From Anisakis pegreffii (Eukaryota > Nematoda > Chromadorea > Rhabditida > Anisakidae), in the NCBI GenBank assembly GCA_035041965.1, contig JAPYMA010001144.1, positions 1-64,000 of the forward strand: DNA of 64,000 nt. Reading direction: 5' to 3'. The translations under genes were made by a program, and so were the position numbers. Positions 12,201-25,610 of the stretch are shown piece by piece. The stretch's first letter is position 1. Each line of letters opens with the position of its first letter. Below the pieces are notes generated by a model. That model was not told the origin of the DNA. It saw nothing but the letters and a program-made list of their open reading frames with translations, and did no database searches.

Positions 12201-15200
12201 GGAACAGAACCATTACTTTTTCAATTTTGCTTGACCAACTGCACAAGTGGTACACATGTATAGATCTATTAAAGCAAATCTACACAGGTGGTGGAATTTT
12301 TATTTGTGTATATTCAAAGATTCAATCCAAATTTATATGTGATTGGTTTGTAAACAATAAAAAATTTAACTGACAATCTTTGTGTGCTGATCGCGAAGGG
12401 CAGTAAGAAAGGGAACTTGTAGATATTATGGTAAGAGCTTGTTTTGTTGGTAAATACTTCACAAATCGTTGTTGACAAAGCGCTTTTCATCATTTATGAC
12501 AACTACTTGATGATCTGACGCCAAGCGTACAATTTGACTGATTTCTGATTAACGTTAAATGAGTTTCAGAAATAGAATTTAACGAGTAAGTGACCTCACT
12601 GAGCTGAAATTCAATTGTATGTTAACTTCGAATGCAAATCGAATAATTGTTCACTAAAAAATAGCACTTTCGCATGCGCAGTTTACTACTAAACAAACAT
12701 AACCGTTCAGATTTATTCCGAATGTATTTTCACTTCAAAAGATAAGTGCATTTCGATAAATAAAGCGAAGTTGTTTTCTTTTATCATTTATAATAGACCA
12801 TTTTACCAAATCCTCTACACCTAATAATTATAGACCATTTTATTGTGCGTCAAATTTCATCTATAACAACTGCTCAATTTTTATCCTTTTCTGCATACTC
12901 CATCATCCCTTTAACCTTTCAAACTACGCAAGTCGTCACTACCAGAAAAATCACGGCTCAACCTCAACCTCTGCCGAGCCTAATCAAGCTTTCCGAAGAG
13001 CATTAACAATCATTATTTGTACAACCGAATCCGACGCTCAAATTCAACCAATGCTAACAGATGATCATACGATCGCATAAGTTGTCTGTATTTATTAATT
13101 CTCAGTACACTGTTAGAATCTGAAATATGTTTATGATGTAACATCAGCTGAACGCATAAAACAATGTTTCTGAGTGCATCATAGTATTTTTACTGGAAAA
13201 TGTGTTTTTTACAGTTGGATAATGGAGAGATGAACGAAATACGTTATTTTATTGCGTAGAAAAAAAATCGTGTAAGAAAATCTGGCATCGAAAAACAAAA
13301 TATGCGAACAGTAATAATGATAAGAGCGGATGAAAGTGCTGGCGAGAAGTGAGCTGTTTTGAGGTGTTATTGAAATAACAATGTGCTGTAAGAAGTTGTT
13401 TTTCTCAAAATTTATTCTTGCTACTCGAGAACGCCTGCTCTAATTTTCACAACGCTTGTTTTGTTTTGTTCCAGTTATGTGAAGGAGAACTATATTTCAC
13501 TTTCTTTCGCACACATCGTAACAAACAAACAAACATTTTGATAGATTTGTGTGCGATTTCATTTGATCCTTCAATCCCTCTTCATGCTTATCAACAATAT
13601 CAAAATATTACACAAATTACACCATGTTCACTTCACTGCATTTATTCATCGCGAATTGTAGAAGGATTGTGCTGATGATATCTAAGTTGATCAAAAGTAA
13701 AAGTCAAGCAATTAAAGATATTGCACTGCCACTGCTAGAAACGTGCAAAATTATTGGTGCATGGACTGTTTTGCAGTCGTTTTTTTTATTCAACAAAAAA
13801 GATGTTTCTTCATTGGCGAACTCTGAAAATGAGCTGATTTGAGAAAGCGAATTTGAAAGCACGGTGAGATAGATAAATTAGAACAATTTTTTTGAATTAG
13901 ATCTGATTGCGAATGCGTAGGCTGCCTGCAAGTTTGAAATAAGCTCGAAATATATGATCAAGATCTTTTTTTGCACACGCATTCAGTTCATTTGTATAAT
14001 GATGCAACACTCATACAGTGTCGACGTGTTTCAACCAAGCAAAAATGTGTAAATTGGTTATGGGAATTGATGTGATTAAAGATTACTGTTCAGAAACCGA
14101 CGAATTGGTCACCATTTCAACTGGCCGACCTCCCCCTCCCCCCCCTCCCCCTAGTTAGAGTTATAAATAAGAAATTCAGATTAGAAGGAGAGAATGACAA
14201 TGGAGTGGAAATAACATACATTGATAAGTCGTCTTCGGTAGATGATGACAGTTGGCGATGAGATCGATTCAGAGTGTTCCTATCATTGCGATGAGTTCTG
14301 TGCTGCTCGTTGAACATGCTCGAACGTCACCTTACATAACAACACTTCAAGTATTTATTTACTTTACGTAATTTGATAGCACTGTGTGAATAGCTGATAC
14401 CTAAGATAGCAATCTTTCCAATACAACCATTCAAATCGAAACCTATTTAGACGTTTAATTATTATGACTTTATATTATTGTACAACAGCATTTGATGAAG
14501 GCGAGAAAAGAGCGCTGAAATTGTTTAAAAAATTTTTGAAACGGCCGATCGCTAGAAATCAACTCCAGATTTGAGTGCAATACGAATGATGAATACAGCA
14601 AAAGAATATCGTTAAAAGATAAGATACGTGATCATCGAATAATAGCTAACGCATAAAATCAATCAAGCAAGTTGAACGCAAAATAAGACTGTGGTCATCA
14701 TTGTGTTTCACAACACCGTAATTCTCTCTTCGACAACTCCCATCTCCCGCTTCAAATAACTTCGTTCTTTTGGAAATTTTGCACATTCCCGTCGCCTATT
14801 CGAAAAAATAAGGTATATTATAGCAAAAGAGTAACAGTAGTAGATGATTTGCATCGATCTCATCCGTCGAAATGAATATCGACAAGCATCACATAAATAC
14901 TGGATGGGATATATATCCTTCATTCATTCGCCCAACCATCCAATCCGTTCATTTCTTCACATCTCAATCTATTACTATACAGACGGCCGAAGCCATTCTC
15001 GCCGAATAACAACAAACAATTCTCTGTCTTTATTTCCACATACAATCCATACGTCCGCTCATTTAAAAAGCAAGCAGCTAACACTGAACTGCACAATACA
15101 CCAGTAGGCAGCAGGCGCATCACATACGAATATGATCAGTTCTTCACTTGAAACTTCAACTGTTACTAGTACTATAATATTACTGTTGCTGCGATTTAAA

Positions 15201-16609
15201 CGAAACCATGTTTCGACACAAAAAAGACGTATTCATGTGAGTGATGAAAATTCGAAGCTCACTGCGTAAGTTGGTAACAGTTTATTCTCAGTTCGAGGAT
15301 TGAAGAAAATTACTGATTCGAAAAATTATAATTATCATCGTGTTATCTAATATTATAATAACTGTAGTTATCATTACACACACACCAAACGACTGAATCA
15401 TTGGAGTATACGCGAACAAATGGAAAAAAATGGACGAATGTGTAAATAACGGATTAATGTAGAGCGATGAGATCCAATATGCTTTGAATAATAATTCTTT
15501 TTATATAGATTTATTTGCATGAGATCGTGATGAATATTCAAAATGAGATTATTTATCAAAATGAGATTATTTATCGTGACAAATCATTGTAACGATCACG
15601 AATGAACGAACAATTATATTTACAAATACTAAGTTCACATTCAACTCACTAAATATCACCAAATCAGCACCTAAAATAACAACAATTAATGAGAATGACT
15701 AATTATTGATCAACAGGTCGAATAATCACGTATTTGCCACACTTATGAACATTCAAATTCTCAGTTGTCAATCGTTACGTAAATACAAAAAATTTCTGTT
15801 TAATAAGAAGGTTGGAAATGACGTTTATACGAAGAATGTGCCCTACCAGTAATGTTACACGGGTCAAAAACATAGACGGTGACAAAGAGAATGCAAATTA
15901 CGATGAAAAGGTGGTGTTGGGGTAAAATTATGGAAAAAGAAAATAAATATGCGATGACAAAAGTTTTTCAAATTTACTACATAAGAGAAAAATCTAATGG
16001 ATAAGGAAATCGGAGGTGACGAACGACAACAACTGGGCAGAAAGTGCACGAATTGTCAGCCTAGAATTAGAAAAAGGGGTTACAGATGGCCAAAAATCGA
16101 ACAGGGAGTACATACATGCAAGATCACGGTCAAACATGGATGAGCAGAGCGGTCAACTATGATAATTTTGATAACTGGAGTGATCCTGAAGAGGCTTAAG
16201 TGCGAAATGTACATCAATTAGCTGGGACAATTATGATAGGTCCAAAGCAACCGTCGATCGGATCCAAAAAAGGCCCGAAAATAGCAGTTTTGGGATGAAA
16301 ACGGAGATTTAGGATTTATTAAGGGTACAATCAAGAGATTTCTAAATCTGGTGGGGTGGTTCAAAATAGAAATTCTTAGGCGGTTTAAAGTGGCATCATC
16401 ACTTAAAGTAGCAGCACTCAATTGATTTTTTATCGAATCAGAAAGCATACCTTCGAATAAATTATAACCAGAAGCTTATCTTTCAACAAAAACTATATTG
16501 AACAACATTCTCAACCTTAACTCCTACATTGAAACAGCAACGAACAATGCAATACAACATAAAAAAGATATGAATGATATAGCAATCAAATTAACAATAG
16601 CACTATAGA
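12201..16609. other. Gene-poor intergenic stretch
   Basis: About 4.4 kb without a recognisable gene. Contains the C-rich tract at 14132-14151. An open minus-strand segment near 14215-14320 ends in a donor-like CAAT/GTATGT and could be an orphan exon, but no partner exon was found. Confidence 0.5.
14132..14151 (-). other. G-quadruplex-prone tract
   Basis: On the + strand three C runs (5, 8 and 5) are separated by single T. The minus strand therefore has G runs that can supply four or more G-tracts of three with one-base loops, a classical strong G4 pattern in otherwise AT-rich DNA. Confidence 0.75.
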
Positions 16610-17376
16610 TTAGCAATCATCTAAAAGATCTGCGAACGAATCACTAAAATAGTCTGGAACTAAATCAAATTGTTTTTGTTTTTCATACTGCCTTACATCA
16701 TCCATTGAACTGATACCTGTGCCCACAAGCATTGTACACATTCCGTGATCACGACCAAACTTGATATCTGTATCGCACCGATCACCAATCATTAACGTCT
16801 TCGCTGGATTCACTCCATACTTCTCACGAATATAGTCGAAAATCGGTCGAGCTGGCTTTCCGATTACGAGTGGTGCCTTTCCGGCCGCAAATTTTACGGC
16901 CATCACATTCGTTCCAGCACCTGGGATACGAACATCTGAAATCAATACGATATTGGTGTTTAACGAATGCTTTACCGAGCAATAAATAATCGTTACCTCA
17001 AAAAAAAAGTACGGAAACACGCACACTCAAAGTTCATAGTTGAGAATTCTATTAAGCTATTTGAATGGATGATCAATTTAATGTAAGGTGTTAAGAAATA
17101 AATGAAATGAACAAATAAATCGATGAGTACTTGGATTTGGACCAGGGAAGGTGGCATCCTCGTTAGTGGCGATAAACTGAACGCCTGGTTGTTGAATATA
17201 ATTGATTGCCTTCATAATTTTCACATAACTTATATGCACATCAAAGCTCACCACAACGGCACGCACCGCTCTTGAAACATCAACCTCTTGAATGAAGTCC
17301 GTCTTCGTGTAATTCTCAACCGGATCCGGTCCCACACCGAAACTTTCGATTCCCTCTCGGAGCAGTTCATTCTGCA

Positions 17377-17417
<41 letters not shown>

Positions 17418-17982
17418 CGATATGCTGTAATAAATGATTAGGCAAGCGTCACTGCAACAGAATAGGCTTAAGAAATGAACAAAAAAACTGAATACAAACT
17501 TGCAATCCAGTTGATCCGATGAGATAAACTGGCAAATCAGATTTGTTTTTCGCGAGTAGATAAGAGACGACTTTAGCCGGGCTGATGATGTGTTCGGGGT
17601 CGATCATGTCATATCCGAGATTTTTACATTTGGCCGCATGTTCGGATAGTGTTTTCGTTGAGTTGTTCGTTATGATAAACACTTTTTTGCCTACAGTTAA
17701 CAAAAAAACATTTCTTCTATTCTCAATTGAACTTCTCATGTCATTTTTTCAACGCAAAACTTCATCTGGAAACAATCAAATAAGCAAAAATGCAAATAAG
17801 CAAAATACAAGATACAAACAAAATACTTAGTAAAAACAACCTTTATTGACAAGATTACGAACAAAACCGATAGCTGCGCTAATTGGTTTACCACCTAACC
17901 AAAGCACTCCATCCCCATCAAAAAGAACTGCGTCGAATCTTTCCAAAAGCTCACGACCAACAATACGTTTTACTGTTGACAT
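16610..17982 (-). CDS. HAD-family phosphatase (phosphoglycolate/4-nitrophenyl phosphatase type)
   Basis: Four exons: 17982-17841, 17690-17500, 17371-17131, 16935-16610; they sum to 300 codons including stop (299 residues), close to the 300-335 usual for animal PGP enzymes. HAD motif I is DGDGVLW (nucleophile Asp22, acid/base Asp24), motif II is TNNST (Thr55), a motif-III Lys lies in VIGKPA, and motif IV is GDRCDTDI, which binds Mg2+. The family hydrolyses phosphoglycolate, glycerol-3-phosphate and related metabolic by-products in the cytosol. The start was chosen because it directly precedes the catalytic motif at the usual distance and lies just behind a GAAGCAG acceptor-like site. Intron 2 contains a long AT dinucleotide run. 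Substrate preference cannot be read from sequence. Confidence 0.95.
17379..17416. repeat. (AT)n microsatellite
   Basis: A nearly pure AT dinucleotide run within the second intron of the HAD phosphatase gene, ending about 8 nt upstream of the exon 3 acceptor (TTGCAG). Confidence 0.97.
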
Positions 17983-19619
17983 CTGCTTCAGACTATTTTG
18001 TGATCAAACAAAGCAAATAATCTATCCAGTTTCCGGAGCCTAAAATTATTGCCAAACCATTTAGTATTGCTATAAATATACAGCATTTCTATGGTTCAGT
18101 TAGCATTCGATAAAGCCCCTGAATTAAGCCAAATCACTCAGCTTATCTATACTCTGATATTATTTCAAAAGCAATAAGGATAATAATCGTATTTTCGAGT
18201 ATGAATCGATCGCAATATTCTACTCCATAGTGCGTGCAGTTAACCTAGGATAAGCCTATTCTTCATGCAGCACTAATCATTATGGTGCAACACTTTAAAA
18301 AACGATCTGCGTGAAGTATAAGTCAAATTCGTTCGACTTGAGAAGAGTCTAAGACAAGTGACGTTGAAAATCAGGTTGAAACAGCGTTGGATGTTAATGG
18401 AGAGGAAAGCGTTCGGAGCTTGAACGTGAGTGTGGGCATAAGGCTGAGACCATTAGACTGAGTCAAGATGTAAGTCTAATGTTAAACGTAAGCACAGCTT
18501 AATCTATTTCTATCTGTTGAGTTTATAACACCACTACGTTAAGCGACAAACCAACACTTCATTTGTCGCTTGTACAAATTTCTTACTGAACGTTGTCCAA
18601 TGCACAACTTCGAGTATCAGTTTCCGGTAACCGATAGTCGTAACATTGTTTCGCCGATCGGAAACCAACAACTAAGACACGTGAACGATTCCGAGTGCGC
18701 CAATAAATGAACTTACTCATGGCTAGTATTTTTATGCAGGCCAATTGAGATTTTCACACATATATTAAGACTAAACGTTCTAACACTGGCTCTACTAAAT
18801 GCAGACCCAAACGCTAGTCCAAAGCCTAGCCTAAGTTAAGCCCAACCTGATCTCATGGATAGTAAGGAAGAAGTTAGAATCCAGAAATAACGAAGGCAGC
18901 TGGCTTGCTGCCAGCTGTGTGCACATCTCTTTCTAGGAAGTGGTCGCTAACGTGTGCATTGCCGAAGACCAGATTTGCTGTAAATAATTTTCAGAAAACG
19001 ATTCCGGATCAGAGTGACTTGGATAGTCAGACGCGCTATGTACCTTTCAGAAGGCTTATGTTTGAGTTCAACTCTAGTACCACGTTGGTAGTTTTCGTGT
19101 TGTTTGAAGACTTTTAAAGTAGTGAGCACAATACTGTACGTAGAAAAAGAACAATCCTCGTCATTATGCTTTTGACTGTTCAATTGTGTGCAATGCGTAT
19201 AATGCGTACTATGTGGCCGGCCTGACATAAAGCTAAGCCTAAGCCTAAGCCGGAACAGCGGTGATCAACCAGTCGCACTGCTCAAAAAGCGAACCGAAAC
19301 GAATTATGGCGAGCAGACAGCCGGCATGCAATCATCCGAGTTGCAGATGTCCAGGTTGCAATTATCCGTCACCCAATGGATCTGTGTTCAAATTTTTGGT
19401 TGATTAGTCTTGGCTTCGCGAACTATTCGTCACTCAGAAAGCCCAAGAGCAATCTATGTCCTGAGTCTAAGCCTGAGCAAAATGGCAAGTTGACAACAAT
19501 GACGCCGTATGAGCGAGTGTTTCGTAGCTTTCTTAGGTCATTAAACTGATTCAGCAACGATATGAAAATGCCGTACTAATGGCAAAACTGATTGTGCAGT
19601 AATAACACAGTGTTCAGCA
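17983..19619. other. Divergent intergenic region with telomere-like motifs
   Basis: About 1.6 kb between two divergently transcribed genes, presumably holding both promoters. AAGCCTA/CTAAGCC-like words are scattered through it (around 18245, 18820-18845, 19233-19251, 19465-19480). Confidence 0.6.
19233..19251 (-). repeat. Short interstitial TTAGGC-type telomeric repeat
   Basis: CTAAGCCTAAGCCTAAGCC is three units of GCCTAA, the complement of the TTAGGC telomere repeat of nematodes. The flanks contain degenerate versions of the same word. Confidence 0.7.
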
Positions 19620-22600
19620 ATGGCTTCAAGCAAAAGTAACCTTGGTGCGAAACTTGATGATTTACAAGATAAAATGACGATTTTACGTCAAAATCTGGAA
19701 CAATTAAGTAATCATCAGTCATCAACAATACAACCGAAACGTGAGAAGATCGGTGAGTTTGATCGAATTTTTTATTCAAATCATGGAACGACACTGTTTT
19801 TGCTTAATTAATACTGCTTGAAATATAAATTGATAATTCGCTCATATTTCATGATATGACCGATTTCATTTTGTTGTTTCTTCACCGCATATTTCTTGTC
19901 AGTATATATCCTCACTGGAAACTTAATTGATCATTCTAATCATTCACCAAAAACACAAAAATCACTTGAGTTGATATTAGAATTGGAGTGATTATTTTAG
20001 CAATAAATCAGGCGGAATTTATTGATGAGGACAATAGAATGTAGAAGGTAGAACACATGCAACTAAAAATAGTAATTTTATGATGATGATAACATGGATA
20101 ATTATCATCAGCAGCTATTTATCTAAGAAAGATTGTAGCGGAGATGAGTGCTGAAGTGCTGGACTCAAACCCGTACAGTCGATTAATGGCTCTTAAACGA
20201 ATGGGTATAGTGAATAATTATGAAAAGATACGTGAGAAGACATTAATTGTGGTTGGAATCGGCGGTGTGGGTAGTGTAGTTGCTGAAATGTTAACACGGT
20301 GTGGCGTTGGCAAACTGATATTGTTTGACTATGATAAGGTCGTCAATTATTTATTACTTTCGGAAAGTGTATTTTCATTGTTATTTATCATCTCTAGAAG
20401 TGTATTCACTCTAGCAGAATTTCAGTGCGATCGAATGTTTCGTTTAACAATGATAATATCATCGTTTGCTGCTAAGAATGATTTCTAGGTGGAATTAGCA
20501 AATATGAATCGATTATTCTATCAGCCACACCAGTCGGGATTGCATAAGGTTGATGCTGCTAAAAACACTTTAACGTCTGTTTCCTTACATTCCATTCGTT
20601 TTCTTTTGCTTTTCTGTCAGCTGAAATCATCCTTTTTCACAGGACTCTGCTTTTCTTCTTAAATCTCAACAACCGTTTTTGTCAAATCTTAATTTAACAC
20701 TTTATTTTTCGGCCCTACATCGAATTGCTATGAAACAAATGTGTTTTAAACAACTCAAATTCGCGCTCACAAATTTGTTCTGAATGTCGACGTTTCAGTT
20801 GAATGTTCGGTTAACATCTATTCCCATCGAACCTGAAACTAATGAAAAGAATATTTTTATATGCAATGAATGAATCGATTATCGTTTATCGGTTCCAATT
20901 CCATATTTCTGCTTCATCTCCCTCGTTCGTTCGTTCATTTCAGTGCAATCAATCCAGACGTTGAATTTGAAACATATAATTTGAACATAACAACAGTCGA
21001 GAACTACAAAATTCTCATTGACAGGATATGGTGAGTTGGATCTTCGATGAATGTGATACTCACATTCGCAGTAGTTTTTTTCGGTCGTTTTTCCATCTAT
21101 AATAGTTTGAGCGTTCTCCTCATTTATTTATTTTCTGATTTTTGCTTAGAACATTATCTGAGTAGTGAGATGATTTGAATTTTTATTAACTACGGATATT
21201 GTCTATTCACAGTTTGTAAGCAAATTGTGTATAACGGCAGCGTTTAGCATTAGTTGGGTTTGAGCTTGAAAACTTTTACACGTAGACAAGCGTCCGAAAA
21301 TTCAAGTTGTTCTTTTTCCATTTTTGCGTCTCTCTGAATTGATTTGAATTTGATTGCAGTGAAGGTGGACTTCATGGACAAAAAGTTGACCTGGTTCTCA
21401 GTTGTGTAGATAATTTTGAGGCAAGAATGACCATCAATACGGTAAATACTAGCAACTCTTGTATGCATCGTATCATTACGCACTGTTGACGCGTAACATC
21501 TTATGAATTCTTGTTCAGTTCAGAAAATTATCACGCATCAATGTAATCGTTATGTTAACCGATAAGTTTGCGCCAATGCCGATAGATTCGATTAAAATAT
21601 GGATTGCCTCATTTGTAGGCATGCAATGAAGAGAATCAAGTATGGATGGAATCCGGCGTCAGCGAAAATGCTGTATCTGGCCACATACAGTTTATTGAAC
21701 CGGGTCGTACTGCATGTTTCGCGGTATGTCTTCAGTTTTATTTCATTGGTCACCTGAAGCGATGTGATGTTCAGAAACTCAGCTCAACAGTAGCAAAACT
21801 TGATATATCTGATTTTTTTGAATCGTATTCTCTCGGAAATAATTAAAATGGAGCGTACATAGGCAATCACTTGACTAGATATACTTGTCAATCAATCAAC
21901 TAATTTCATTACCATATTTTTATTTTATTTGAATAGTCTAAGGGATTTCAGTGTATGCCTCCATTAGTGATAGCATCAAATATCGATGAACGAACACTTA
22001 AACGAGAAGGTGTTTGTGCTGCTTCATTACCAACAACGATGGCTGTTATAGCTGGTTTCCTGGTGCAAAATTCTTTGAAGTTAGCATCATCCAATATACA
22101 CTACTCATGTGTTGTTGTTTTCCGTGCTTACTTTCAAAAATATGTGCTGAACGAAAAATATGTGTTTATTAATTTAGATTAGACTCTTTTAAAAGACTTA
22201 CCAATGTAATATATAGTGAGCGATCGTTTCATACGATGCTTTTTTGAATCGTTAATCTGTGAGTGTCGAACGGACATAACAGTGACAGCCACTTACATTT
22301 CCTCTGTATACTACACGATTAGTTATTCAGATATCTTCTGGATTTCGGTGAAGTATCCACTTATGTTGGCTATAATGCGCTTTGTGATTTCTTCCCACGT
22401 CAGGAGATGCTTCCAAATCCGCATTGTGAAGATCGTTTTTGCATTCAAAGACAACATCAATATCAGGTTCATCTTCATGTTTTGTACTTCATTAGTTCAG
22501 CCATCGCCAATCCATTAAAACGATTCGTTATCAATCAGTTAATCACTTCTTTATGATATTACCATATAAAAACAGTTTTACCATTTCTTTTACAGAATAT

Positions 22601-23591
22601 CAATTTTGTAATGGATATAAGATAGCATTCATCTGTTATGTGATTCCATAACACCATTCATTAACAATAACATTGATTCGTCATTGTAATTTATGTATTT
22701 CTGCAGTAGAATATAATTTCGAACGAGTTTTATTATTTGAAAATATTTGAGAGCAAAAGCAATACAAACGAATTTCGTGAGAATCAGATATAAACTCATC
22801 ACATAGATAAATCTGATCAAAACATTGTAACATTGGTGATATCGTACGAAAATTATACGAACAGTCTGCCCATTCAATAATTGTTTTAGAAGAGGCTCGC
22901 TGAAGAAGGCCCGAAAAAGGCAAAAATAGAACCAGTTGAAAAAGTTGTTCACGAAGATGATCAGTGGGGTGAGTCATATGTGCATATCTTATTTCATTTT
23001 TAATAATTGTCGTTTTGAAACATACGTAAAAGAGTGGAAGTTTCGAGGTATCGTTGCGATACGACCATTGATTTGCATTCAGTATCGTTTTACAGATTTG
23101 ATGCATCACACTGTTAACAACCAGCTATGAATTGATGAAATTAATTTCGTTCAGGAATCGAATTAGTAGAAGAATGTGGTGGTGATGAAGTCAAGTCAAA
23201 AGACACGGTACAGTTGGGCGAGGGACTTCGTTTTGAATATGAAACGGCAAGTGAACAGAACGTGAGACATTTTAAACATTCAGTCTTGGGAAGTTTTTTG
23301 TACGCCGTATATTTGTATGTCATAAAGGAATCACTAGAAAATAGAGCTGAAATTGCATATTCGTATTGCCGTTACGTTTACTTGAAGTTTTCATACTCAA
23401 AATCATACAAGATTTTATAAGGATTATCAGTGGTGACCGAAATATGCTTTAATTATCTAACTTTTAACTCACTTCAAACGTAAAATGTCAACAATTTGCA
23501 GACTGATGGTGAAATAAAACGGAGCTCACCAACAGAGACATCTGGCGGAGAGGATCTGTCGAATTTAATGGCTCAACTAAAAAGTCTTTGA
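19620..23591 (+). CDS. uba-5: UBA5, E1-like enzyme for UFM1
   Basis: Eleven exons: 19620-19752, 20139-20338, 20489-20574, 20944-21030, 21360-21441, 21619-21723, 21952-22079, 22331-22466, 22890-22968, 23155-23261, 23502-23591; 1233 nt, 410 residues (human UBA5 is 404). It activates UFM1 by adenylation and thioester formation and hands it to UFC1. Seen: conserved [14 protein letters not shown], nucleotide loop [37 protein letters not shown], zinc pairs C-F-A-C (229, 232) and C-EDRF-C, catalytic Cys253 in [13 protein letters not shown], the UFM1/LC3-interacting segment HEDDQWGIELV and a C-terminal UFC1-binding-like [13 protein letters not shown]. All intron phases agree. TTCAG two bases before the ATG is a likely leader acceptor. 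The N-terminus is a predicted coiled coil ([18 protein letters not shown]). Confidence 0.98.
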
Positions 23592-25418
23592 TTGATTTTA
23601 AACAGTTTCGAAATAAGTTGTTCATTATTTATTGTTTCACATGTATTGGGAATGACGGTATAAGGGCACGTAAACTTTTTTCCTTTCTGAACTTGAGAAC
23701 TCAAACATAAATTTTAAATTATCACATGAAGACAGTAATCATGAATACAAGGGATTCAATATAAATCACAGCTGAATGTGATAAAAACAACTGGGATTTG
23801 AATATGTAAAAATTTAAACGTAATGCTCTAATACAAAGGCTCTTCTAGAAGAGATTACATTCGTAATAACATAAAGACACCGACTTACTCGTGAATGAGT
23901 TTGAAGAGCTGTGAAAACGTTAGATGCTGATTGACAGATTCAGTTACAGCTCAAATTTCGATGGAAACGACAATGGTATTTCTCTGCTTTCGGCTTGTAA
24001 ACACAGATATTCACCCAGCACGGTACACAATGTGATACTGATAAGTTGTAGAAGCCACCAAGAGATTTGCAACGGAAATGAACGTGAATACAGAATAACG
24101 AAGATCAAATGCCAAAAATGATATGTGCATACGAAATCAAGACACTGTTTGGCTCGTTGTACAACATAGCACAACGCTAACGCGCAAACACACGCCGAAA
24201 GCAATTGCACAACAGCAATACTAGAAGATACCTTAAAACACCACCGTTAAGAACATTTGTTTGGGGGAGGGAGATGTATCAGGGTGTATTACCTTTTCCA
24301 ACCTTTACCAAGAGGGATTCCGTCGAAAAAGTGATCTATTTAAGGAGGATTGTTCAAGCATATGTGCTGCTCTCCATAAACATTACCAAATAAAAACATT
24401 AACTGTCAACTGACCTGGGGTGAATAAAGTTGTTTTATGGATGGTTGATATCCTCTGAGACGTCCGAAGCTTAGAAGAATACATTCGGACGAATAAAAAA
24501 TTGATTGAATGCACAACATCTGTGCAATTATCAGACGCGGATCCCAAACATACGAGCGAAATGTGCTCATTGCAGATGATTATTCGAGTATTTACAATGC
24601 GTATTATCTGTAAGTGATCACTATTACATGTTAGGGCCGTCGTTAACATCAACATGAAATTTTTTTAATGGTATAGTACAGGTTGGTAAAATTAAAACTG
24701 TATACCATAATTTAGACTTAATTTAAAACCAATAATTTAAACATTGATGTTATGCAGAGAGGCAACATAAGAAGAACATACAGGTGGAATTTTATACTGA
24801 GTATTTGAATGAATATTAGAAAGTAACTTTCACTTCATTCTTTCCTAAAGTTGCTGATATGAAATATCGTTCGATCTGAAGATTCAATGATAACTTTAGC
24901 TCCGAGCAAACTTCAAAATTTTCGTTTCCCACAACGACAAAAATATGATATTTCCAATATGATGTGGTGGCAAGAAATGACAAACAATCAGCACTAGAAG
25001 CAAGGTTGATACTGACTCAAAAATACAAACTGTAAATATGTTCAGCTGATTTTGAGGGACAACATTTTTTTCGAAATTTTCGACTCATCTACGTGTCAAG
25101 GAAGAGGCTAATTTGAAACTAATCAATTTAACAACTGATAATTAAATAAAGACAATGTCTGAGAGTGAATGATGTGGTATAATTCTAAACGAATTCTTTT
25201 CAACTGATGGCATTTAAAAAAGAAATGATGCAGAGAAGACTGAAAGCTGAAACCATCAATCATCGGATGCATCGGAATGTGGTTATTACTTCGTTTGTTG
25301 AATTGATAAATATTTTGGTTTCTTACAAATAAATTCAACTCCATATCGTATCACTGGCTCAGTAATAATTCAGAAGCAAACAGAACTACTTTGTTAGCAA
25401 AAGAAGTTGTTTTCTTGG

Positions 25419-25500
25419 GTGAAATAATGCACACGTAAGGAGTAGGCGGCACTATTGGCACATGCAATAGTGCCTACTCCTTACGTGTGCATTATTTCAC
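25419..25500. repeat. Near-perfect palindrome (hairpin)
   Basis: Arms of about 36 bp (starting GTGAAATAATGCACACG on the left, mirrored at 25500) pair perfectly except for a 3-base GGC insertion in the left arm; the loop is about 7 bases. There is no obvious target-site duplication. Confidence 0.92.
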
Positions 25501-25610
25501 GTAATGTTATAAACGTATCATCTCCTGTTCGGCGGACGATCCTGATAGTGTACAAATGACGAATAAAACGGTAAACTTTAAGCGCTAACGATTGCCATTA
25601 TAACAACTCA

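Noticed and set aside
14117..14317. Possible minus-strand exon (HRTHRNDRN...SSSTEDDLSM)
   Set aside because: A donor-like site is present, but no start context, partner exon or family was found.
17248..17445. Minus-strand frame reading through the AT dinucleotide run
   Set aside because: It is a different frame overlapping exon 3 of the HAD phosphatase; the AT run encodes an artificial Tyr-Ile repeat.
24467..24612. Exon-like plus-strand segment ending at TCT/GTAAGTGA
   Set aside because: The donor is good but the acceptor lacks a pyrimidine tract and no neighbouring exon in phase was found.
25419..25500. Palindrome as a microRNA precursor
   Set aside because: Arms are too perfect and the loop very short for a typical precursor; kept only as an unexplained hairpin.
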